Assembly: GCF_011764565.1 (NCBI RefSeq)
Contig: NZ_AP022871.1
Location: 3,472,320-3,536,319 of the forward strand
Direction of reading: 5' to 3'
Length of the DNA: 64,000 nucleotides
Source of the DNA: Phytohabitans suffuscus
GTDB taxonomy: Bacteria > Actinomycetota > Actinomycetes > Mycobacteriales > Micromonosporaceae
A model generated the notes under the pieces. The model did no database searches, was not told where the DNA came from, and worked only from the letters and a program-made list of their open reading frames with translations. Positions 7,328 to 15,262 of the stretch are shown here, one piece after another. The first letter of the stretch is position 1. The number at the start of each line of letters is the position of its first letter. The position numbers were made by a program, and so were the translations under genes.

Positions 7328-7948
7328 TCACGCCGGCGCAGGCAGCCCGCACACCGAGGGCGCCCTGACTGACGCTTTGACGGGCGCCTCGGGCGCCTCG
7401 GGCGCGGCGGGCGCGGCGGGCGCGGCGGGCGCGGCGGGCGCGGCGGGCGCGGCGGGCGCCTCGGGCGCGGCGGCCGATGGGTCCAGCCAGACCTGCACGG
7501 CTGGGCGGGACGGGGGCTCGACGGCGAACGGGGTGGCGCCGTTGCGGCCGTGGCGGGCGATCATCGCGACGTCAACCGTGAACTCGAACAGGCGCCAGTC
7601 GACGTGTGGGGCCGCGCGGAGGTGGCCGGCCAGGCGGGCCACCTTGGCGCGGTCGGTGACCACGGTGGCGCGGCCGGCCAGGTAGGCCTCGTCGTCGCTG
7701 TCTTCCGGCGGGAACGAGTGCAGCGCGTAGCGGCCGTCGCGCTCCAGGTCGCGGCGCTTGGGCGAGTCGACCACGAAGCAGTAGAGCCCCTCGTCCGTGA
7801 TGACCGGCGAGACCGGGTGCACCCGCGGGCCGCCATCGGCGCGGACGGTCGCCAGGTAGCCCAGGCCGGGACCGTACTGCAGCATGAGGGTGCGGATCGC
7901 GTCGGCGAGACGGGGCTCGTCGGCGGAGAAGTCGAACCAGGATGCCAT
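7328..7948 (-). CDS. Pyridoxamine 5'-phosphate oxidase-fold protein with a low-complexity Ala-Pro tail
   Basis: A 206-residue protein. Residues 1-150 match the split-barrel flavin/F420-binding fold of pyridoxamine-phosphate-oxidase-like proteins: [62 protein letters not shown] and a late [10 protein letters not shown]. The known family is about 140-160 residues. Here the tail is extended by APA/AP repeats encoded by a 9-bp tandem array, then ends [17 protein letters not shown]. Whether it binds FMN or F420 cannot be decided from sequence. The gene is divergent from dcd, with about 57 bp between them that must hold both promoters. The tail could be an expansion that carried the frame past an original stop; it is likely disordered. 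Confidence 0.8.
   Translation of the reverse strand: MASWFDFSADEPRLADAIRTLMLQYGPGLGYLATVRADGGPRVHPVSPVITDEGLYCFVVDSPKRRDLERDGRYALHSFPPEDSDDEAYLAGRATVVTDRAKVARLAGHLRAAPHVDWRLFEFTVDVAMIARHGRNGATPFAVEPPSRPAVQVWLDPSAAAPEAPAAPAAPAAPAAPAAPAAPEAPEAPVKASVRAPSVCGLPAPA
7382..7471. repeat. 9-bp minisatellite (10 units) inside a coding region
   Basis: Ten exact-length units: GGGCGCCTC at 7382, 7391 and 7454, and GGGCGCGGC at 7400, 7409, 7418, 7427, 7436, 7445 and 7463. On the coding (minus) strand each unit encodes three residues, giving an Ala-Pro-rich repeat. Unit length is a multiple of three, so copy-number change keeps the frame. Confidence 0.95.
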
Positions 7949-8005
7949 GCCGACATTCTATCGAACATACGTTCGAGACAGGTAGAGGTCCCCTATGGTG
8001 TGTTG

Positions 8006-8587
8006 ATGCTGCTCTCCGACCGTGACCTCGTCACAGAGATCAAGGCGGGCAACCTCGCGCTCGAGCCGTTCGAGCCGGCGCTGGTCCAGCCGTCGAGCAT
8101 CGACGTGCGGCTCGACCGGCTCTTCCGGGTGTTCAACAACCACCTGTACACGCACATCGACCCCTCCGTGCGGCAGGACGAGCTCACCTCGCAGGTCGAG
8201 GTGCCGGACGGTGAGGCGTTCGTGCTGCACCCGGGCGAGTTCGTGCTGGCCTCGACGCTGGAGGTCATCTCCCTCGGCGAGCAGTTCGCCGGCCGCCTGG
8301 AGGGAAAGTCGAGCTTGGGACGCCTGGGGCTGCTCACGCACTCGACCGCCGGCTTCATCGACCCGGGCTTCAGCGGCCACGTCACGCTTGAGCTGTCCAA
8401 CGTGGCCAACCTGCCGATCACCCTGTGGCCGGGCATGAAGATCGGGCAGCTCTGCATCTTCCGGCTCTCGTCGCCGGCCGAGCACCCCTACGGCTCGACC
8501 GTCTACGGCTCCCGCTACCAGGGACAGCGCGGCCCGACGCCGAGCCGCGCCTGGAAGAACTGGCGGACCTGGCCGACCTCCCGCTAG
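8006..8587 (+). CDS. dcd: dCTP deaminase
   Basis: A 193-residue protein of standard length for the family, deaminating dCTP to dUTP in thymidylate synthesis. Conserved blocks are present: [64 protein letters not shown], and [12 protein letters not shown] with the presumed catalytic Glu at about residue 129. It ends [23 protein letters not shown]. The mycobacterial homologue is bifunctional (deaminase plus dUTPase), and this actinobacterial copy could be too; the sequence alone does not settle it. The ATG at 8006 begins the conserved N-terminus. It stands as a single gene, with a strong hairpin terminator about 150 bp downstream. Confidence 0.95.
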   Translation: MLLSDRDLVTEIKAGNLALEPFEPALVQPSSIDVRLDRLFRVFNNHLYTHIDPSVRQDELTSQVEVPDGEAFVLHPGEFVLASTLEVISLGEQFAGRLEGKSSLGRLGLLTHSTAGFIDPGFSGHVTLELSNVANLPITLWPGMKIGQLCIFRLSSPAEHPYGSTVYGSRYQGQRGPTPSRAWKNWRTWPTSR

Positions 8588-8619
8588 ACGCGGGCAACCC
8601 CGGAGAAGGAGCAGATTCG

Positions 8620-8672
8620 GGCTACCGCGACGTCCGCGGTGGTCCGGACCGTTGCTCCCGCGGCCTCACCCT
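8620..8672 (+). repeat. Dispersed repeat, copy A
   Basis: About 53 bp beginning GCTACCGCGACGTCCGCGG and containing the 10-bp palindrome GGTCCGGACC followed by GTTGCTCCCGCGGCCTCACC. Nearly identical copies lie at 41460-41509 (same strand) and 41681-41729 (opposite strand). It sits downstream of dcd in non-coding DNA. Confidence 0.85.
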
Positions 8673-8734
8673 CCGCTGTCCACAATCGATGCGGTTCACA
8701 ATCGGTCGCGGCCGCAGGCGGGCAAGGGCAGGAA

Positions 8735-8767
8735 ACGCCCTCCCACCCCGGGTGGATGGGAGGGCGT
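8735..8767. terminator. Hairpin terminator between dcd and the NlpC/P60 gene
   Basis: ACGCCCTCCCA (8735-8745) pairs perfectly with TGGGAGGGCGT (8757-8767) across an 11-base loop. It lies between convergent genes and could serve both. No long U-tract follows, as is common in actinobacteria. Confidence 0.75.
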
Positions 8768-8837
8768 CTCCTTACTGGCCGGTGCGGGTCGCATGACGGG
8801 GGACATGCGACTGACGCGGCCACGGGGTGGGTAACGC

Positions 8838-9809
8838 TTATCCGGGTCGGCCGTAGCTGTGGATCGGGGCGGCGTTGATGGTGCGCATCCTGATCGGCAC
8901 GCCCGGCTTGGACGCGTCGACGATGTAGCCGCCGCCGACGTAGATGCCGACGTGGTGCAGGTCGCTGTAGTAGAAGACGAGGTCGCCGACCTTGAGGTTG
9001 CTCCGGCTGACCGAGGGGACCTGGCCACGCTGGCGCGCGGCGTTGTGTGGCAGACCCACACCCGCGGCCGCCCATGCCTTCATCGTGAGGCCGGAGCAGT
9101 CGTAGGTGTTGGGGCCCTCGGAGCCGAAGACGTAGCCCTTGCCGATCTGGGCACAGGCGAACTTGGCCGCCTTGGTGCCCGCGCTGCCGTCGTAGTCGAC
9201 GGGGCAGGCGGCGGGACGCAGCTCGCCGATGCCACCGCCGGATCCGTACGCGTCGAGGCGCATCTTCTCCAGCTTGGTGATCTCGACGTCGATCTGCTTC
9301 TTCTTCGCCGCCAGCTGGGCCTCTTCCTCGGTGAGCTGGCCCACGAGCTGGTCGAGCGGCGCCTTCTGGGCCGCGTACCTCTCGCGGAGGTCGACCACCG
9401 CCTGGATGTCCTTCTGCGAGCGGCGGGCGAAGACGTCGAGGATCTCGAGCTGGTTGGCGAACGTCGAGGGTGAGCCTGTCGTAAGCACCGCGTTGAGCGC
9501 CGAGAAGTTGCCGCCCTTGTACTGCTCAGCCGCGTACTCTCCCACCTTCGTCATGGCGAGGTCGATCTGCAGCTGCAGCGGCGCGATCTTCTTGGCGAGC
9601 GCTTCGGCCTTCTTGCGCTTCGCCTGGAGGTCGAGCCGGGTCGCGTTGTGCTTTTCCGCCAGCGGCTCCAGCTGGACCCAGGCCGCGTCGATCTGCTTTT
9701 CGATCTCGGCCGGAGAGGGCTGGGCGCGTGCCACGGTGCCACTGGAGAGCACAGTCGCGAGGGCGACGATAGCGGTGATTACGGTGCGACGCGCGGCATA
9801 GCGTGCCAC
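8838..9809 (-). CDS. Secreted NlpC/P60 peptidoglycan endopeptidase with an N-terminal coiled coil
   Basis: A 323-residue exported hydrolase that cleaves peptide stems of peptidoglycan. A signal peptide spans about 1-29 (TAIVALATVLSSGTVARA). Residues 32-190 are a long coiled coil (AEIEKQIDAAWVQLEPLAEK, LAAKKKQIDVEITKLEKMRL) as in RipA-type enzymes, where it controls access or recruits partners. The C-terminal NlpC/P60 domain has GPNTYDCSGLTMKAW with Cys238 and DLHHVGIYVGGG with His286, then GYIVDASKPG. The gene is preceded by a c-di-AMP riboswitch, linking its expression to the signal that monitors turgor and cell-wall state in Gram-positive bacteria. It converges with dcd. Confidence 0.92.
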   Translation of the reverse strand: MARYAARRTVITAIVALATVLSSGTVARAQPSPAEIEKQIDAAWVQLEPLAEKHNATRLDLQAKRKKAEALAKKIAPLQLQIDLAMTKVGEYAAEQYKGGNFSALNAVLTTGSPSTFANQLEILDVFARRSQKDIQAVVDLRERYAAQKAPLDQLVGQLTEEEAQLAAKKKQIDVEITKLEKMRLDAYGSGGGIGELRPAACPVDYDGSAGTKAAKFACAQIGKGYVFGSEGPNTYDCSGLTMKAWAAAGVGLPHNAARQRGQVPSVSRSNLKVGDLVFYYSDLHHVGIYVGGGYIVDASKPGVPIRMRTINAAPIHSYGRPG

Positions 9810-9817
9810 CGGAGCTG

Positions 9818-9950
9818 TTACTCCTTCTCCCTTGCCGCCTACCGGGTTAGCTGACGGGTTCGGGCGGGAGAGCGCGCCCTACCGCTTTCGCGGATTCACC
9901 CCGAGTTGCTTGGGTCCCCGGCTCGTTACTGGTCCGACTCGGCGGGCTGA
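9818..9950 (-). promoter_or_regulatory. c-di-AMP riboswitch (ydaO/yuaA type) controlling the NlpC/P60 gene
   Basis: Reading the minus strand, the leader contains conserved pieces in order: CTCGGGGTGAATCC, a small hairpin CCGCGAAAGCGG, TAGGG, CTCTCCCGCCCGAACCCG, TCAGCTAACCCGGTAGGCGG and GGGAGAAGGAG. These match the actinobacterial ydaO class, which commonly precedes resuscitation-factor and NlpC/P60 genes. In the characterised class ligand binding turns expression off. The start codon lies just downstream. Ends are approximate; the 5' boundary may extend further toward 10000. Confidence 0.85.
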
Positions 9951-10261
9951 GCCGTGGTCTCCCAGGCTGGGAGGCCGACCGCCGGCTCAACGATCCCCAA
10001 GGGTAGGAGTGGCGCAATCACCCGCGCAAGCTGTGTGGACAACCCTCTCGGTGCGTATACCGGCCGACAGCGGCGCGTATATCGAAGCAGCCTCAGTCAA
10101 TGGCTATTACTTCGTATTTCACATTGGACACATTCGGTTACGCGGCACCGCCGTCGCATACACCGGCGCGTCGCGTGCATCCTCCGCAAGATCGGTCGAT
10201 CGTGGAGTTTCATGGCAAGACGGACACCCCAAGGCGACTCCATCCCCGAACGGAGGTCCTG
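9951..10261. other. Divergent promoter region
   Basis: The stretch between the riboswitch and the amidase gene should hold both promoters. An imperfect GC-rich inverted repeat, GGTCTCCCAGCCTGGGAGACC-like on the minus strand (about 9956-9978), lies at the outer edge of the riboswitch. From about 10080 the plus-strand sequence becomes less G+C-rich (ATTACTTCGTATTTCACATT). No gene is seen. Confidence 0.4.
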
Positions 10262-12226
10262 ATGCCCCACCTGACAACGCGCATCGCCCTCACGACAGCG
10301 GTGGTCGGGGCGGCGGCCCTGGTGCCGGCCAGCCCGATCCTCGCGTCCAGCCCCGCGCCGGAGACCAGGCAGCAGGAGTACGCGGCCGCCGCCGCGCGCT
10401 ACGGCGTACCGGAGAGCGTGCTGCTCGGCGTCTCCTACCTGGAGTCACGCTGGGACACCAACGCGGGCACGCCGAGCACCAGCGGCGGCTACGGCCCGAT
10501 GCACCTCACCGACGCCGGGTACGTGACCGCGCTGGACGGCGGCAACCACCACGACGGCGGCGAGGACCCGCGCGGCGACACCAGCCGCCCCACACGTGAC
10601 GTCCGCCCGAGCGGTGGCGTGCCCGCCCCGGCGCCGGAGGCCCTGCGGACGCTCGACCGTGCCGCGGCGATCACCGGCGCGGCCGCGGCCGAGCTCCGCT
10701 CCACCCCCTCGGCGAACATCGCCGGTGGGGCGGCACTCCTCGCCTCGTACCAGGAAAGCATCGATGGACCGGTGGGGAGCGCGAGCGACCCGGCGGCCTG
10801 GTATGGCGCGGTGGCCAGGTACAGCGGCGCGGACAGCGCCGATGCCGCGGCGGCCTTCGCCGACGAGGTCTTCACGACGATCCGGACCGGCGCGACGCGG
10901 GTGACCGACGACGGGCAGCGCGTGACGCTGGCCGCCCGCGACGTGTCGCCGGCGCGGAGCTGGCTGGCCCGCCTCGGCCTGCGCGAGTTGGCCCGCCCCG
11001 ACGGCCTGGAGTGCCCCACGGACATCTCGTGCGAGTGGATCCCGGCGCCCTACGAGGAGTACACGAGCGGCGGCGGCGCCAGCTACGGCAACCACGACAA
11101 GGGCGACCGGCCGCGACAGCAGAAGATCGAGTACATCGTCATACACGACACCGAGGGCTACTTCCAGCCATCCGTGGACCTTGTGCTCGACCCCACCTAC
11201 GTGAGCTGGAACTACACGCTGCGCTCGGTCGACGGGCACATCGCCCAGCACCTCAAGGCCAAGGACGTGGGGTGGCACGCGGGCAACTGGTACGTCAACG
11301 CGAAGGCGATCGGCCTGGAGCACGAGGGCTTCGCGGCGCAGGGCACCTGGTACACGGAGGCGATGTACCGCACGTCGGCCAAGCTGGTCCGATACCTCGC
11401 GCTGCGGCTCGGCATCCCGCTCGACCGAAACCACATCATCGGCCACGACAACGTGCCCGGCACCGTCCCCTCGACCGTGCGCGGCATGCACTGGGACCCG
11501 GGCCCGTACTGGGACTGGTCGCACTACTTCGACCTGCTCGAGGCGCCCTTCCGCACGACCGGGCGGCCGGACGGCGGGCTGGTGACGATCGACCCGGACT
11601 TCGCGACGAACACGCCCGCCTTCGTCGGCTGCGGCAGTGACCCGGCCGCCCCCTGCCCGCCGCGCGGCTCGTCGGCGGTCGTCCTGCGCACCGCGCCGGA
11701 CGCGACCGCACCGCTGGTCAAGGACGCCGGCCTGCGGCCGGGCGGGGAGAGCTCGACCATGCATGCCTCCGACCACGGCGGCCGGGCCTCGGCGGGCCAG
11801 ACGTACGCGGTGGCCGGCCGCCAGGGTGACTGGACGGCGATCTGGTACCTGGGGCAGAAGGCGTGGTTCCACAACCCGTCAGCGGCGCCCACGGCCAAGT
11901 GGGCCACCGGTCTGGTGGTAACGCCGAAGGCGGGCAAAGCCACGATCCCGGTGTACGGACGGGCCTACCCCGAGCAGGCCGCCTACCCGGAGGGCGTGCC
12001 GTACCAGGCGATCACGCCGCTTCAGTACACGCTGGCGGCCGGCCAGCGGTACGCGGTCGGCAACCTGATGCCGGGCGAGTACTACCGGGCGGTGACGTTC
12101 GACGGCTCGTCGCCGGGTGACTGGACGGTGATCCGCGGCGACAAGAAGTACGCGCAGATCCAGTTCGGACACCGGGTGATGTTCGTCGACCTGGCCGACG
12201 TCGACATCCGCCCGTCCTCCCGCTGA
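10262..12226 (+). CDS. Secreted N-acetylmuramoyl-L-alanine amidase with an N-terminal transglycosylase-like domain
   Basis: A 654-residue exported cell-wall hydrolase. ATG is preceded by GGAGGT. The signal peptide spans about 1-28 (TTAVVGAAALVPASPILA). Residues 35-220 resemble a lytic transglycosylase-like domain (RYGVPESVLLGVSYLESRW, with Glu61 the likely acid, then GGYGPMHLT). Residues about 285-430 are an amidase_2 domain: IEYIVIHDTEGYF, SWNYTLRSVDGHIAQHL, DVGWHAGNWYVNAKAIGLEHE and DRNHIIGHDNVPGT, which contain the expected zinc His residues. The rest is SH3-like repeats (VVLRTAPDATAPLVKDAG, YAVAGRQGDWTAIWYLGQKAWF) probably used for wall binding. It is unusual to find both activities in one chain; transglycosylase activity is inferred only from the YLESRW block. 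A hairpin terminator follows. Confidence 0.88.
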   Translation: MPHLTTRIALTTAVVGAAALVPASPILASSPAPETRQQEYAAAAARYGVPESVLLGVSYLESRWDTNAGTPSTSGGYGPMHLTDAGYVTALDGGNHHDGGEDPRGDTSRPTRDVRPSGGVPAPAPEALRTLDRAAAITGAAAAELRSTPSANIAGGAALLASYQESIDGPVGSASDPAAWYGAVARYSGADSADAAAAFADEVFTTIRTGATRVTDDGQRVTLAARDVSPARSWLARLGLRELARPDGLECPTDISCEWIPAPYEEYTSGGGASYGNHDKGDRPRQQKIEYIVIHDTEGYFQPSVDLVLDPTYVSWNYTLRSVDGHIAQHLKAKDVGWHAGNWYVNAKAIGLEHEGFAAQGTWYTEAMYRTSAKLVRYLALRLGIPLDRNHIIGHDNVPGTVPSTVRGMHWDPGPYWDWSHYFDLLEAPFRTTGRPDGGLVTIDPDFATNTPAFVGCGSDPAAPCPPRGSSAVVLRTAPDATAPLVKDAGLRPGGESSTMHASDHGGRASAGQTYAVAGRQGDWTAIWYLGQKAWFHNPSAAPTAKWATGLVVTPKAGKATIPVYGRAYPEQAAYPEGVPYQAITPLQYTLAAGQRYAVGNLMPGEYYRAVTFDGSSPGDWTVIRGDKKYAQIQFGHRVMFVDLADVDIRPSSR

Positions 12227-12255
12227 GCGGCAGAGGCTCGATTTCCGCGCGAAGC

Positions 12256-12288
12256 GCGGTGGGCGATGTCGCCGACGTCGCCCACCGC
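12256..12288. terminator. Hairpin terminator between convergent genes
   Basis: GCGGTGGGCGA (12256-12266) pairs perfectly with TCGCCCACCGC (12278-12288) across 11 bases. It lies 29 bp after the amidase stop and before the end of the convergent CNNM-type gene. Confidence 0.7.
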
Positions 12289-12297
12289 TGCCCGGGG

Positions 12298-13314
12298 TCA
12301 GACGGCCGCGCGGGGACCGACCACGGCGGTCAGGACGTCGTCGAGCGTGACCACGCCGAGCGCGGCCCGGCCGTCGCTGACCAGGACCATGTGGCGCCGT
12401 TCGCGGCGCATGGCGAGCAGCAGCTCGGCCAGCGTCCGGTCGGGCGGCACCACGGCCAGCGGGCGCACGATCTCCTGCGGCACCGGGGCGGTCCGGCGCG
12501 GCCCCTCGTAGCCCAGCACGTCCTTCACGTGCACGAAGCCGAGCACCCGGCGGGTCGCGCGGTGCACCACCGGAAACCGCGAGCGGCCGGTACGCGTGGC
12601 CAGCACCTCCAGCGACGCCGGCGAGACGTCCTCGGCGACGGTGGTGACCTGAGCCCACGGGCGGAGCGCGTCGGCGGCGGTGCGCCGGCCCAGCGCCAGC
12701 GCGCCGGTGATCCGGGCGTGCTCCTCGGCGTCGAGCAGCCCTTCGGTGCGGGCCTGCGACACGAGCCCGGCCAGCTCCTCGGCCGTGAACACGGTCTTGA
12801 CCGCGTCGGTGGCCTCGATGCGCCAGAACCGCAGCACGGTCCGGGACGCCCACTTCATCGCGAGCAGCAACGGCTTGGTGGCCAGGCAGAACACGAGCAT
12901 CGCCGGCCCCAGCCACAGTGCGGACACCTCCGGCCCGGCGAGCGTGATGTTCTTCGGGACCATCTCGCCGATCACCGTGTGCAGGAAGACCACGATGCCC
13001 AGGGCCAGCACGAACGCCACCGGGTGCTGCGCGCTCTCCGGCACCCCCAGCGCGTGGAACGGGTCTTCCAGCAGGTGGGCCAGCGCCGGCTCGGCGATCG
13101 CGCCGAGCAGCAGCGCGCAGACCGTGATGCCCAGCTGGGCGCCGGCGATCATCAACGGGATCTGGTTCATCGCGGACAGCGCCCACCGGGCACGGCGCGA
13201 GGTCTCGGCGAGGGGCTCGATCACGGTGCGGCGGGAGGCGATCAGCGCGAACTCGCTGCCCACGAAGAACGCGTTGCCAAACAGCAGCAGCACCGTGATC
13301 AGGATCTTGGTCAT
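12298..13314 (-). CDS. CNNM/CorC-type (hemolysin-family) membrane protein, copy 1
   Basis: A 338-residue protein: an N-terminal DUF21/CNNM membrane domain with about four hydrophobic segments (ILITVLLLFGNAFFVGSEFALIASRR, LMIAGAQLGITVCALLLGAIAEPAL, PVAFVLALGIVVFLHTVIGEMVPKN, LWLGPAMLVFCLATKPLLL), then a CBS pair (TVAEDVSPASLEVLATRTGRSRFPV, VVPPDRTLAELLLAMRRERRHMVLV). The family is linked to magnesium/cobalt efflux. The usual C-terminal CorC_HlyC transporter-associated domain is missing here, and the protein ends soon after the second CBS motif (LDDVLTAVVGPRAAV). The ATG overlaps the stop of copy 2 by 4 bp, so the two are one operon and may form a heterodimer. Confidence 0.88.
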   Translation of the reverse strand: MTKILITVLLLFGNAFFVGSEFALIASRRTVIEPLAETSRRARWALSAMNQIPLMIAGAQLGITVCALLLGAIAEPALAHLLEDPFHALGVPESAQHPVAFVLALGIVVFLHTVIGEMVPKNITLAGPEVSALWLGPAMLVFCLATKPLLLAMKWASRTVLRFWRIEATDAVKTVFTAEELAGLVSQARTEGLLDAEEHARITGALALGRRTAADALRPWAQVTTVAEDVSPASLEVLATRTGRSRFPVVHRATRRVLGFVHVKDVLGYEGPRRTAPVPQEIVRPLAVVPPDRTLAELLLAMRRERRHMVLVSDGRAALGVVTLDDVLTAVVGPRAAV

Positions 13315-14656
13315 GCCGGGGTCACCTCCGGCGCCGCCACGCGGACCTGCTCGATCCGGTGCCGGTCGACCTCCACGACGGTGAACTCCCAGCCCTTCTC
13401 CACCACTGTCTCGCCGGCTACCGGGATGTGCCCGAGGCGCGCCATGAGGAAGCCGGCGAGCGTCTCGTACGGCCCCTCGGGCAGCCGGAAGCCGATCTGC
13501 TCGGTCAGCTCGTCGCCACGCAGCATCCCGTCCACCTCGAACGTGCGCTCGCCGCCGGGCACGGTCAGTGCCACCGGCCCGGCGTCCTCGACCGCGGCCG
13601 GGTCGAACTCGTCGGCGATCTCGCCGACCAGCTCCTCGACCAGGTCTTCGACCGTGACCACGCCGTCGGTGCCGCCGTACTCGTCGACCACGATCGCCAG
13701 GTCGGCGTCGGCCGCGCGGAGGGCGGCCAGCACACCGTCCAGGTCCAGGCTCTCCGGAACGTAGACAGGCTCGCGGGCCACCGCGGCCACCGTCGTGGTC
13801 GACCTCCTCGCCGGGGGTACGCCGAGCGCGTCGGGGACGCCGACGACGCCGGTGATCAGGTCGAGGGTGTCCTCGTACACCGGGAAGCGGGTGCGCCCGG
13901 TCTCCTGGGCGGCGGCGATGAGCTCGGCCACGGTCGCGGTGCTCTTCAGGGCGACCACGTCGACGCGCGGGGTCATCGCCTCGGCGGCCCGCTTCTCACC
14001 GAAGCGGATCGTGCGCTGGAGCAGCCGCGCCGTCTCGGTGGGCAGCGCGCCGGCCCGCGCCGAGATGGCGGCCAGCAGGCCCAGCTCCTCCGGCGAACGG
14101 GCGCTGGCCAGCTCTTCCTGCGGCTCCACGCCGAGGCGGCGGACGAGCCAGTTCGCCGAGTTGTTGAGTCCCCGGATCAGCCACCCGCAGACCAGCGAGA
14201 AGCCGCGCATCGGACCGGCGGTCGACAGGGCCGCCGGCATCGGGCGGGCGAGGGCGGCGTTCTTCGGTACGAGCTCGCCGAAGAGCATCGACAGCAGCGT
14301 CGCCAGCCCCAGAGCGAGCACCGGAGTGAGCGAGTCGGTGGAGTCGCCGGCGAGCGGGCGGATGACCGGGGCGAAGAGCTTGGCCAGAGCGGGCTCGGCC
14401 AGGTAGCCGGTCAGCAGCGCGGTGATCGTGATGCCCAGCTGCGCGCCGGAGAGCTGGAACGACAGCTCGTGCAGCGCCTTCTGCACGGTGGCGGCCCGGC
14501 GGTCGCCCGCCTCGGAGCGCTGGCCGATCTCCGCGCGGTCGACGGTCACGAGCGCGAACTCGGCCGCGACGAAAAAGGCGTTGCCCGCTGTCAGGGCAGC
14601 GAAGCCGAGCAGCGGCAGGATGGTGGTAAGTAAAAGGCCGTCGATGATCGGTTCAC
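13311..14656 (-). CDS. CNNM/CorC-type membrane protein, copy 2, with C-terminal CorC domain (apparent 1-base deletion near the start)
   Basis: The protein carries the DUF21 membrane part (LTAGNAFFVAAEFALVTVDRAEIGQ, LSFQLSGAQLGITITALLTGYLAEPAL, LFGELVPKNAALARP), a CBS pair (MTPRVDVVALKSTATVAELI, YVPESLDLDGVLAALRAAD, VVDEYGGTDGVVTVEDLVEE) and the terminal CorC_HlyC domain (FEVDGMLRGDELTEQIGFRLPEGPYETLAGFL). The natural start is GTG at 14656, which overlaps the VanZ stop by GTGA. That frame meets the CorC frame only if one T is added to the run at 14632-14635, giving NRSSTAFLLTTILPLLGFAAL. As written, the first in-frame start is GTG at 14549, which would delete the first helix. The deletion lies in a homopolymer and is probably a base-calling error. 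Confidence 0.85.
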
Positions 14657-15216
14657 CTCGGCGGTGATTCTCCCACGCCCGCGTGTTGGCGGGTCGACAC
14701 GCGCGTGGCGATGATGCCGAGGAGCACGCCCAGCACCGCGCCGATCGCGTTGTTGACCCAGTCGTTGGCGATGCAGGCCCGGCCGGCGCTCATGACCACC
14801 TGGGTGAACTCGATCGCCACCGGCACCAGCACCGCCACGCCCGCGATCAGGCCGGGCCGCCGCGAGGCGAGGACGGCGAAGAACGTCATCGGTACGAACA
14901 TGAGCACGTTGCCCACCCGCTCGCCCCGGTCAGCGGTCGTGGTGAGCGCCTGCCACAGCGCCGGCGGGTCGAAGAGCGCCCACGCGCAGGAGCCGATGGC
15001 CGAGAGGTCGGGCCCGCCGATCGGGGTGCCCGGCGCGGGCAGCAGGGTGAGCGTGGCGATCGCCGCGGCGCCGAGCATGGCGCCCAGCGTGGGCCACGGC
15101 GCCCAGCCGAGCCGCCGCGCGGCCGGGCGGTGCGCCACCGCGGCCACCAGCGTCAGGACGAGGAACGTCAGCGCCGGCCACGGTTGCGCCAGGAAGTCGT
15201 TCGCCCAGCCCAGCAC
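14653..15216 (-). CDS. VanZ-like membrane protein
   Basis: A 187-residue protein with four to five hydrophobic segments (ALTFLVLTLVAAVAH, TLGAMLGAAAIATLTLLPAP, GNVLMFVPMTFFAVLAS, GLIAGVAVLVPVAIEFTQVV, NNAIGAVLGVLLGIIA). The sequence GERVGNVLMFVPMTFFAVL...PVAIEFTQV...NDWVNNAIGAVLG is the typical VanZ core. VanZ of the glycopeptide cluster gives low-level teicoplanin resistance. Most chromosomal relatives have unknown function, so a resistance role should not be assumed. It overlaps the downstream CNNM-type gene by 4 bp, so the three minus-strand genes 12298-15216 form one operon. Confidence 0.85.
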   Translation of the reverse strand: MLGWANDFLAQPWPALTFLVLTLVAAVAHRPAARRLGWAPWPTLGAMLGAAAIATLTLLPAPGTPIGGPDLSAIGSCAWALFDPPALWQALTTTADRGERVGNVLMFVPMTFFAVLASRRPGLIAGVAVLVPVAIEFTQVVMSAGRACIANDWVNNAIGAVLGVLLGIIATRVSTRQHAGVGESPPR

Positions 15217-15262
15217 GGGGTACCGCCTCTCGTTGTCAGACGGTCCTTTCTACCGGACCCGG

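Noticed and set aside
7382..7471. CRISPR array
   Set aside because: The units are 9 bp, contiguous and without spacers, and lie inside a coding region.
10445..11872. Long minus-strand frame opposite the amidase gene
   Set aside because: Composition is Arg/Val/Gly-rich antisense of a high-G+C gene, without motifs or start signals.
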